From positions 1 to 49,147 of IMG/VR virus record IMGVR_UViG_3300021364_000033: a stretch of DNA of 49,147 bases. One strand, given 5' to 3'. The stretch is from a virus. The notes beneath the pieces were generated by a model. The model saw only the letters and a list, made by a program, of their open reading frames with translations. It was not told the DNA's origin and searched no databases. Positions 43,618 through 49,147 of this stretch are shown here, in pieces; position 1 is the stretch's first letter, and each line of letters opens with the position of its first letter. The translations under genes and the position numbers were made by a program.

Positions 43618-44715
43618 ATGGGTCTCTCCAAAGAAGGCATCGTCAACTCCCTGCAAGATCTCTACGGAGATTCTGTGACTGCAGCAGACATTCGCGCTTG
43701 GTGTGCGATGAATGATGTCAACTATCAGACCGTTACCAATAAAATTGCTGATTGCAAAGTTGGTCGTGGTAAGTGGAACCTTACCGTTCGGGAACAAATG
43801 GAACAAAACTACCAGGCACCTGCCGCATCCCCTGCAATTATTCCCTCTCAGGAACAAAACCTTATTCCCGAAAAAGATGATTCTTTCGTCAAGTTTGGCA
43901 ATTTCTCTGATGTTAAAAAAATTATTCAGTCCCGTCTATTCTATCCGACGTTCATTACTGGACTTTCTGGCAATGGTAAAACGCTCTCAGTTGAGCAAGC
44001 GTGTGCAGCTTTGGGTCGGGAACTCATCCGCGTAAATATCACTATTGAAACTGATGAAGACGATCTTATTGGTGGCTTCCGTCTTATCGATGGGGCAACT
44101 GTTTGGCATAACGGACCTGTCGTTGAAGCACTCGAACGAGGAGCAATCCTGCTACTCGATGAAATTGACCTTGCTTCCAACAAAATTCTATGCCTCCAGT
44201 CCATCCTTGAAGGTAAGGGTGTGTTCTTGAAGAAGATTGGTAAGTTTGTTCAACCTACCGCTGGGTTCAACGTCATTGCAACTGCGAATACTAAGGGTAA
44301 GGGTAGTGATGATGGACGATTCATTGGAACCAATGTTCTCAATGAAGCATTCCTTGAGCGATTCCCAGTGACGTTTGAGCAGTCTTATCCTACGGTCTCT
44401 GTTGAGAAGAACATTCTCTCCAAGATTTGTGGTGATGATGACTTCTGCCAACGTCTTGTAGATTGGGCAGACATTATCCGTAAGACCTTCTATGATGGTG
44501 GTATTGAAGAGATCATCAGCACCCGTCGTCTGGTTCACATTGTTAAGGCATATGAGATCTTTGGCAATAAAGAGAAGGCAATGCAAGTTTGTATCAATCG
44601 ATTTGATGAAGATACCAAGCAAGCATTTCTGGAACTCTACGACAAAGTTGATGCTGACTTTGACCTGACTGCTACTGGTGAGAAGGTATACATTGACCAA
44701 GAGATTGGATCCTGA
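43618..44715 (+). CDS. cobS: CobS-like AAA+ ATPase
   Basis: 365 residues. The central AAA+ core has Walker A GLSGNGKT near 119-126, Walker B ILLLDEIDLAS near 178-188, a sensor/pore segment ATANTKGKGSDDGRF and a downstream arginine (EAFLERFPVTFEQ). N-terminal 90 residues contain a helical recognition domain (NSLQDLYGDSVTAADIRAWC). Cyanophages commonly carry this gene under the name cobS (cobaltochelatase subunit), although the MoxR-type core could serve other partners. The likely partner here is the VWA protein directly upstream. A host-type promoter for the next genes lies inside its 3' end. Confidence 0.88.
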   Translation: MGLSKEGIVNSLQDLYGDSVTAADIRAWCAMNDVNYQTVTNKIADCKVGRGKWNLTVREQMEQNYQAPAASPAIIPSQEQNLIPEKDDSFVKFGNFSDVKKIIQSRLFYPTFITGLSGNGKTLSVEQACAALGRELIRVNITIETDEDDLIGGFRLIDGATVWHNGPVVEALERGAILLLDEIDLASNKILCLQSILEGKGVFLKKIGKFVQPTAGFNVIATANTKGKGSDDGRFIGTNVLNEAFLERFPVTFEQSYPTVSVEKNILSKICGDDDFCQRLVDWADIIRKTFYDGGIEEIISTRRLVHIVKAYEIFGNKEKAMQVCINRFDEDTKQAFLELYDKVDADFDLTATGEKVYIDQEIGS

Positions 44716-44721
44716 TATAAT
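44693..44721 (+). promoter_or_regulatory. Host-type sigma-70 promoter for the clamp operon
   Basis: TTGACC (44693-44698), 17-nt spacer, TATAAT (44716-44721). It lies at the very end of cobS and reads into the gene at 44736 and the gp45/gp44 genes. The best match to the sigma-70 consensus in the window. Confidence 0.7.
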
Positions 44722-44735
44722 GATAACGGATAACT

Positions 44736-45278
44736 ATGCCTCATGACCCCCGCTACTTTGTAATGGATCAAGTAAAGCATTCCGATTATTATTACGACTA
44801 TGATCGTAATGACAGTGACAGACCCAATCCTTTCAGCACATCTAATCAAGACTTCTGGGAGGAAGATGGGTTCAGTTTGACGGGTAACCCTGGCGCTATT
44901 GCACCAGACACTATTTCATTCAACCTTACTATGGAACCTGAAGAAAAAATTGATTTGAATCTGGATTCCCTTTCTACTAATGGATTCTGGAAGTATGAAG
45001 AGGATAAAACTATGAAGGAGATCCGTGAGTATCTCTCTTCAACATATAAATCTCACTACACCTCCCAAGAGTCTAAAACTCAGACTCTTGATTTGATTGA
45101 AAGTATTGGTGATGCAGAACCTTTCTGTCGATCTAATGCAATCAAGTATCTGTCTCGATTTGGCAAGAAGAACGGTAAGTCAAAACAAGACATTCTGAAG
45201 GCAATTCACTATTGCATTCTTCTCTACCACTTCTCTGGACTGCATAATGAAATTAAGGGAACCTATGAAACTTTCTGA
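44736..45278 (+). CDS. DUF3310-like protein before gp45
   Basis: 180 residues. The C-terminal 70 residues (DLIESIGDAEPFCRSNAIKY then LSRFGKKNGKSKQDILKAI) follow the DUF3310 pattern seen in many phages (short protein with a NAIKYL-R-GKKNG core), of unknown function but linked to nucleotide metabolism. The N-terminal part is acidic and Asp/Tyr-rich (DYYYDYDRNDSD). The ATG at 44736 is only about 8 nt after the expected transcription start; ATG 44763 (MDQVKHSD) is an alternative start. It overlaps gene 45. Confidence 0.6.
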   Translation: MPHDPRYFVMDQVKHSDYYYDYDRNDSDRPNPFSTSNQDFWEEDGFSLTGNPGAIAPDTISFNLTMEPEEKIDLNLDSLSTNGFWKYEEDKTMKEIREYLSSTYKSHYTSQESKTQTLDLIESIGDAEPFCRSNAIKYLSRFGKKNGKSKQDILKAIHYCILLYHFSGLHNEIKGTYETF

Positions 45279-45927
45279 TAAGACAATCAACCTTCTGAAG
45301 AACTTCTCGGACATCAACCAGTCCATCTTGTTCAAAAAAGGCAACAAGCTCCGCACTATCTCTGTGATGAAGAACATCATGGCAGAAGCAGAGGTTCAAG
45401 AAGAGTTTCCTAAAGACTTTGCAATCTATGATTTGACTCAGTTCCTTCGGGGTATGTACCTGCACAACCAACCAGAACTTGATTTTGGTAATGATGGGCA
45501 CGTTGTCATTCGCGAAGGCAAGACTCGCTCTAAGTACTTCTTCGCTGACCCCAGCGTAATCGTAGTACCCCCTGAGAAGTCTCTAACTCTTCCCACAATG
45601 GATGTTGAGTTTGAATTGGCTGCAGAGCAACTTGAGAAGATTCGTAAGGCAGTTTTGGCATTCCAGCTTCCTGATCTCTCCGTTGTCGGTGAGGCAGGGG
45701 TTGTTAAACTTGTTGTTCATGATAAGAAGAATGACACTTCCAATGACTTCCAAGTTATTGTTGGTGAGACTAATGAAGAGTTCTGCTTCCACTTTAAAGT
45801 TGAGAACATCAAGGTTATTCCTGGTGATTACAAAGTCAGCATCTCCAGTAAACTTTTGTCAAAGTTTGTCAACACTGACTATGATCTGACCTATTATATT
45901 GCTCTGGAACCTGATTCTAACTTCTAA
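45265..45927 (+). CDS. gp45: Sliding clamp gp45
   Basis: 220 residues from ATG 45265 (T4: 228), which has a good AAGGGA ribosome site; the ATG at 45247 is inside the same stretch and less likely. MKLSDKTINLLKNFSDINQS, LTQFLRGMYLHNQPELDF and the end DYDLTYYIALEPDSNF are conserved in cyanophage gp45. The trimeric clamp tethers gp43 polymerase and, in T4, activates late transcription through gp55 and gp33. It overlaps the end of the DUF3310-like gene, so translation is coupled. Confidence 0.93.
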   Translation: MKLSDKTINLLKNFSDINQSILFKKGNKLRTISVMKNIMAEAEVQEEFPKDFAIYDLTQFLRGMYLHNQPELDFGNDGHVVIREGKTRSKYFFADPSVIVVPPEKSLTLPTMDVEFELAAEQLEKIRKAVLAFQLPDLSVVGEAGVVKLVVHDKKNDTSNDFQVIVGETNEEFCFHFKVENIKVIPGDYKVSISSKLLSKFVNTDYDLTYYIALEPDSNF

Positions 45928-46139
45928 TGCGTACTCTTACGTTGATGAGGATTGTGGGCAGCATTGGTGTCATTGCTGCCTATTTCATTATCCTCCATGT
46001 CAATGTTCTTACGGGTGTGATCATCAACTTCATTGCTGATCTGATCTCTATTCCGTATTTTGCAAAAACAAAAGCCTGGGATGTAGTGATCATGCTATCA
46101 TTCCTACTGGCAATTTCAATGTCAAAACTGGTACAATGA
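45927..46139 (+). CDS. Small membrane protein, two transmembrane segments
   Basis: 70 residues. Hydrophobic stretches at about 8-32 (IVGSIGVIAAYFIILHVNVL) and 48-67 (WDVVIMLSFLLAIS) with a polar loop. No signal peptidase site is obvious. The ATG overlaps the gp45 stop by 1 nt. Small membrane proteins of this kind sit near the clamp-loader genes of cyanophages; function unknown. A second short hydrophobic ORF follows. Confidence 0.6.
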   Translation: MRTLTLMRIVGSIGVIAAYFIILHVNVLTGVIINFIADLISIPYFAKTKAWDVVIMLSFLLAISMSKLVQ

Positions 46140-46258
46140 ACATAACCCAAGCGATGACCCTCCTACTTCTATCTAAGTGTTTGGTTCATCCACATTTGGG
46201 TTTATGCTTTATTCTCTTTATTACTGATCCAAAAAACAAGATTGGATATGACTCGTGA
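46136..46258 (+). CDS. Very short hydrophobic ORF
   Basis: 40 residues (MNITQAMTLLLLSKCLVHPH, then LGLCFILFITDPKNK), overlapping the previous stop as ATGA and ending 11 nt inside gene 44. It fits the overlap style of the phage and has a hydrophobic middle, so it may be a real tiny membrane protein, but the shortness leaves doubt. Confidence 0.4.
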   Translation: MNITQAMTLLLLSKCLVHPHLGLCFILFITDPKNKIGYDS

Positions 46259-47195
46259 CGAATTCCTTTGGGTTGAAAAGTATCGACCCAAGACTATTGG
46301 AGATTGTATTCTCCCCAATGAAATCAAGAAGACCTTTGTAGAATTCTTGTCAAAGGGTGAGGTCCCCAATCTTCTTCTTGCTGGACCTGCTGGGTGTGGC
46401 AAGACAACTATTGCTAAAGCACTCTGCAACGAACTGGGAGTAGATGTTTATGTCATCAACGGATCCGACGAAGGTCGATTCCTCGATACTGTCAGAAACA
46501 ATGCGAAGAACTTCGCTTCGACCGTATCACTTACGTCAACTGCTAAACACAAAGTCATCATCATTGATGAGGCAGATAACACAACCCATGACGTACAACT
46601 CCTCCTACGGGCGTTTACTGAGGAGTTTGCTGGCAACTGCAGGTTCATCTTTACCTGCAACTACAAAAACAAAATTATTGAACCCCTCCACTCCCGATGT
46701 GCAGTGGTCGAGTTCTCAATCCCCGCAAGTAAGCGCCCAGAGATGGCATCCAAGTTCTTTGGACGCCTCCAACAAATCTTGGATGCAGAGGGTATTGAAT
46801 ATGATAACAAGGTCCTGGTAGAGCTCATCAATAAGCACTTCCCTGATTGGCGTCGTGTTTTGAATGAGTGCCAACGATATTCTGCTGGAGGTAAGATTGA
46901 TGCAGCGATTCTCGCATCCTTTAGTGAGGTCAAGACTGACGAGTTGGTTAAACGACTTAAGGAGAAGAACTTCCCTGAAGTACGTAAATGGGTCGTTAAT
47001 AATCTGGACAATGATTCTAGTGTACTTCTGCGTCGCATTTACGATGCTTGTTACACATCCCTCGTACCTTCTACCATTCCTGCTGCTGTGCTTATTATTG
47101 CTAAGTATCAGTATCAGGTTGCCTTCGTTGCCGATCAAGAAATTAATCTTCTGGCGGCGCTAACTGAAATTATGTGCGAATGTGAATTCAAATGA
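46248..47195 (+). CDS. gp44: Clamp loader large subunit gp44
   Basis: 315 residues from ATG 46248 (T4: 319); a TTG two codons earlier is less likely. Motifs: EKYRPKTIGDC at 10-20, Walker A GPAGCGKTT at 46-54, Walker B KVIIIDEADN near 104-113 and the SRC motif (LHSRCAVVEF) with the arginine finger. It is the ATPase that, with gp62, opens and loads the gp45 clamp. gp62 is not in the window and probably lies just beyond the right end. Confidence 0.95.
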   Translation: MTRDEFLWVEKYRPKTIGDCILPNEIKKTFVEFLSKGEVPNLLLAGPAGCGKTTIAKALCNELGVDVYVINGSDEGRFLDTVRNNAKNFASTVSLTSTAKHKVIIIDEADNTTHDVQLLLRAFTEEFAGNCRFIFTCNYKNKIIEPLHSRCAVVEFSIPASKRPEMASKFFGRLQQILDAEGIEYDNKVLVELINKHFPDWRRVLNECQRYSAGGKIDAAILASFSEVKTDELVKRLKEKNFPEVRKWVVNNLDNDSSVLLRRIYDACYTSLVPSTIPAAVLIIAKYQYQVAFVADQEINLLAALTEIMCECEFK

Positions 47196-47383
47196 AAAAA
47201 GAAAAACTTCGAGCACAAGTAAAGTCTAGGTTCTATTATATCTTCTGGGGAATTGCCACTTTGTCGGTTGTCCTTGGTCAGTTGTATGTTGGAACTGGAT
47301 ATCGTATAATGGCAGGTAGTACACTACAACTTACTGAGTTTTTTAATACTCTTTTGTCCACTGATCTTAAAGACTACAAATGA
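47192..47383 (+). CDS. Small single-pass membrane protein
   Basis: 63 residues. A basic N-terminus (MKKEKLRAQVKSR) followed by one hydrophobic segment (FYYIFWGIATLSVVLGQLYV) and a short tail. The positively charged N-terminus suggests an N-in orientation. ATG overlaps the gene 44 stop as ATGA and its own stop overlaps the next ATG the same way. Unknown function. Confidence 0.55.
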   Translation: MKKEKLRAQVKSRFYYIFWGIATLSVVLGQLYVGTGYRIMAGSTLQLTEFFNTLLSTDLKDYK

Positions 47384-47667
47384 ACGTTAAACTTGTCCGT
47401 ACCACCTCTGGTGAAGATGTCATCTGTGAGGTTCTAAGTGAAACCGATGATTCGGTTACTTTCTCTAATGCAATTGTTGCAGTTCCTGCTGGCAATGGTC
47501 AGATTGGTTTTGCTCCCTGGTCTCCACTTCTTAGTAAAGAGGTAAAGGAGTTGACAATCGACAAAAAGTTTGTAATGTACATTGCAGAGGCACAGGACCA
47601 GATCGTGACTGAATATCAGTCTATGTTCAGTCCCATCATTGCCCCTAGCAAAAAACTCGCTCTCTGA
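47380..47667 (+). CDS. Small Sm-like conserved protein
   Basis: 95 residues (MNVKLVRTTSGEDVICEVLS, then SVTFSNAIVAV). The SGED strand, the FSNAIV strand and a later IDKKFVMYIAEAQDQIVTEY follow the same plan as the 135-residue protein at 36393, suggesting distant paralogues with a small beta-barrel. Conserved among cyanophages to my knowledge; function unknown. A regulatory RNA-binding role would be speculation. Confidence 0.55.
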   Translation: MNVKLVRTTSGEDVICEVLSETDDSVTFSNAIVAVPAGNGQIGFAPWSPLLSKEVKELTIDKKFVMYIAEAQDQIVTEYQSMFSPIIAPSKKLAL

Positions 47668-47682
47668 GTCTTTTATTTTATT

Positions 47683-48204
47683 ATGATTAACATTGATCGC
47701 ATCAATCTTGAAGAGTTCTTTGGTTGTGTGAACGCTACCAATACCAAAGAGATGAAGTCCAATGCATTTAAAACTATCCGTACCTGGTTGCAGGAGAAGT
47801 CCTTTGCCAAGTGGAGTGATGGTCAGCTTGAGTATGTTGGAGACTTCAAAGATGGAGTTGATTTTGTCTCTGAAGACAACATTAACTATGAGATGAAGGG
47901 TAAACTCAAGATGTTCAACAAGAATGGGTCTACCTCATCCATCGTTCTTAAGAACTTCCAAGGCGACAACAAAGTGATTGAGAAAACGTTTGACTACATG
48001 CTTCTGGTAGACACTGGATCCATGGCAATTGGCATTACTGATTGGGACACAGTAGAAAAGCGTATTTACTACACCCCCAAATCTCCTACTGCCAAGGTCA
48101 AGTTTCTCCCAGGAGACTTCACTATTCTTGCCAAGGACATTAAACCTGCAAAGAAGAGTATTACTTCTGCAGAGATCCTCGATAACCTGCAAGAGATTCT
48201 TTGA
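47683..48204 (+). CDS. Candidate PD-(D/E)xK restriction endonuclease-like protein
   Basis: 173 residues. FKDGVDFVSEDNINYEMKGK has Asp, nine residues, then E-M-K, fitting the D...(D/E)-x-K metal site of PD-(D/E)xK nucleases. It is followed by a second beta strand (TSSIVLKNFQGDNK) and TFDYMLLVDTG. Length 173 is within the range of small Type II restriction enzymes. It overlaps the Dam-type methylase by 1-4 nt, which supports a nuclease/methylase pair. No activity can be proved from the sequence, and a non-catalytic conserved phage protein is a fair alternative. Confidence 0.4.
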   Translation: MINIDRINLEEFFGCVNATNTKEMKSNAFKTIRTWLQEKSFAKWSDGQLEYVGDFKDGVDFVSEDNINYEMKGKLKMFNKNGSTSSIVLKNFQGDNKVIEKTFDYMLLVDTGSMAIGITDWDTVEKRIYYTPKSPTAKVKFLPGDFTILAKDIKPAKKSITSAEILDNLQEIL

Positions 48205-49115
48205 TGAAAAGTTTTAAGACTCCTCTCCGCTACCCTGGAGGCAAGTCCAGGGCATGTAAAAAGATGGATCCTTACTTCCCTGATCTCAGGGATTATAAGG
48301 AGTACCATGAGCCATTTATTGGTGGTGGCAGTGTTGCTCTACACATCACTAAGAAGTATCCTCATCTGAAGATCTGGGTAAATGATCTTCATCCACCTTT
48401 AGCAACCTTCTGGCAGCAACTCCAAACTAATGGACGCCAGATGCAAGAGAAACTTGTTGAACTCAAGTCTCGTTATCCTGATAGGGGTTCTGCAAAGGGA
48501 ATTTTCCTAGCATCTAAAGAATATCTTGCCACCGATCTGTCCGAACCTTTGTGGACAGCAATCTCTTTCTATATTGTTAATAAGTGTTCTTTTTCTGGTT
48601 TGAGTGAATCATCATCGTTCTCTCCACAAGCATCTGATAATAATTTCTCTATGAAGGGTATCCTTAAATTGACTGGATATCAACAACTTATACATAATTG
48701 GAAGATCACCAATTATTCATATGATCAGATTCTAGATGAATCTTCTGATCGATCTGGTGTGTTTGTTTATCTTGATCCTCCATATGATATTAAAGATAAT
48801 TTGTATGGCAAAAAGGGTGGGATGCACAAAGGATTTGATCATGATAAATTTGCAGAAGACTGTAGTAACTCTTCTACAGACATGATGATCAGTTATAATT
48901 CTGATCAACTTGTTAAAGATCGTTTTATCGATTCTAAATGGAGAACTGGAGAGTTTGATCTCACATATACTATGAGATCTGTTGGTGATTACATGAGTGA
49001 TCAAAAAGAACGTAAAGAATTACTTTTAATGAATTATGAAAATAGAAGTCTCACTCTACAAGGCGGGCAAACTCTGGAAGGAGGAGTATCAAGCAGCAGA
49101 CTTCCAGGATGCTAG
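48204..49115 (+). CDS. Dam-type DNA adenine-N6 methylase
   Basis: 303 residues from ATG 48204. N-terminal PLRYPGGKSRACKKM is the S-adenosylmethionine motif of D12-class methylases, EPFIGGGSVAL the second part, and FVYLDPPYDIKDN carries the catalytic DPPY motif near residue 190. SFKTPLRYPGGKS is very close to Dam of E. coli and T4 type. Target may be GATC, which is abundant in the window, but this is unproven. The last 27 codons overlap the start of the next gene in another frame, so the C-terminal end after about residue 276 may not be ancestral. Confidence 0.88.
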   Translation: MKSFKTPLRYPGGKSRACKKMDPYFPDLRDYKEYHEPFIGGGSVALHITKKYPHLKIWVNDLHPPLATFWQQLQTNGRQMQEKLVELKSRYPDRGSAKGIFLASKEYLATDLSEPLWTAISFYIVNKCSFSGLSESSSFSPQASDNNFSMKGILKLTGYQQLIHNWKITNYSYDQILDESSDRSGVFVYLDPPYDIKDNLYGKKGGMHKGFDHDKFAEDCSNSSTDMMISYNSDQLVKDRFIDSKWRTGEFDLTYTMRSVGDYMSDQKERKELLLMNYENRSLTLQGGQTLEGGVSSSRLPGC

Positions 49116-49147
49116 AGAGATTGCTCTAGAAAAAAATCCTGGATCAA
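49036..49147 (+). CDS. Start of next gene (small conserved protein, incomplete)
   Basis: Open to the window edge: MKIEVSLYKAGKLWKEEYQA then ADFQDAREIALEKNPGS. Resembles short conserved proteins I recall next to clamp-loader gene 62 in cyanophages. It begins inside the methylase gene, overlapping it by 80 nt in a different frame. Function unknown. Confidence 0.5.
   Translation, partial: MKIEVSLYKAGKLWKEEYQAADFQDAREIALEKNPGS

Noticed and set aside
47683-48204. 173-residue protein as clamp loader small subunit gp62
   Set aside because: Position after gp44 invites this, but the residue pattern does not resemble gp62, and gp62 probably lies beyond the window.
1-49147. tRNA genes, CRISPR arrays, integration sites
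   Set aside because: I saw no cloverleaf candidates, no regularly spaced repeats and no integrase; nothing supports a temperate lifestyle.

Overview
The window is a continuous piece of a T4-type myovirus genome, almost certainly a cyanophage of marine Synechococcus or Prochlorococcus (Kyanoviridae-like). The evidence is the order of the T4 core genes (8, 13, 14, 15, 16, 17, 18, 19, 20, 67, 21, 22, 23, 3, uvsY, uvsW, 55, 47, 46, then 45 and 44), all recognisable by motif. Several genes are typical of cyanophages: a phage cobS, a DUF3110-like protein between genes 47 and 46, and a very large DUF4815-type tail protein after gene 8. Coding density is extreme. Nearly every junction is an ATGA or 1-4 nt overlap, and the longest non-coding gap is about 120 bp (36801-36920). 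I see no tRNA, CRISPR, insertion sequence or photosynthesis gene.

Layout. 1-9236: baseplate and tail proteins (gp8, incomplete at the left edge, and a 2555-residue structural protein with a long proline tract). 9238-13108: neck, tail-completion and small-terminase genes (a small coiled-coil protein, gp13, gp14, gp15, gp16). 13129-15642: four small, mostly basic accessory proteins between genes 16 and 17. Two of them begin with what looks like a T4 capsid-targeting peptide, as in T4 internal head proteins. 15645-24365: a structural protein, large terminase gp17, tail sheath gp18, tail tube gp19 and portal gp20. 24368-29402: accessory block, with a 2OG-oxygenase-like gene on plus and, on minus, a glycosyltransferase and two tandem paralogous radical SAM genes. 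29459-33039: head-assembly genes (67-like, 21, 22, 23). 33121-36800: an SGNH hydrolase, gp3-like, UvsY, UvsW and a small conserved protein. 36921-40432: late sigma gp55 and the recombination nuclease gp47/gp46. 40429-44715: a sugar epimerase, a VWA/metallopeptidase protein and the CobS-like AAA+ ATPase. 44736-49147: a DUF3310-like protein, sliding clamp, clamp loader, small membrane and Sm-like proteins, a candidate restriction endonuclease, a Dam-type methylase and the start of another gene.

Regulation visible in the sequence. T4-type late promoters (ATAAATA or CTAAATA) lie about 18-37 nt ahead of late genes at 13129, 16945, 19180, 22704, 29459, 29661, 30395 and 33121. One also lies on the minus strand ahead of the glycosyltransferase/radical SAM operon, so that operon is probably expressed late together with the head genes. 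Host-type sigma-70 promoters precede gene 55 and the 44736-47195 replication block. The VWA protein and cobS genes share an almost identical 5' leader.

The most interesting points are the late-expressed minus-strand radical SAM/glycosyltransferase cassette with its back-to-back promoter; the candidate internal head proteins between genes 16 and 17; the nuclease/methylase pair at the right end; and the AAA+/VWA/zinc-peptidase pair that is probably not a real cobaltochelatase. All functions are read from motifs and context without database searches.
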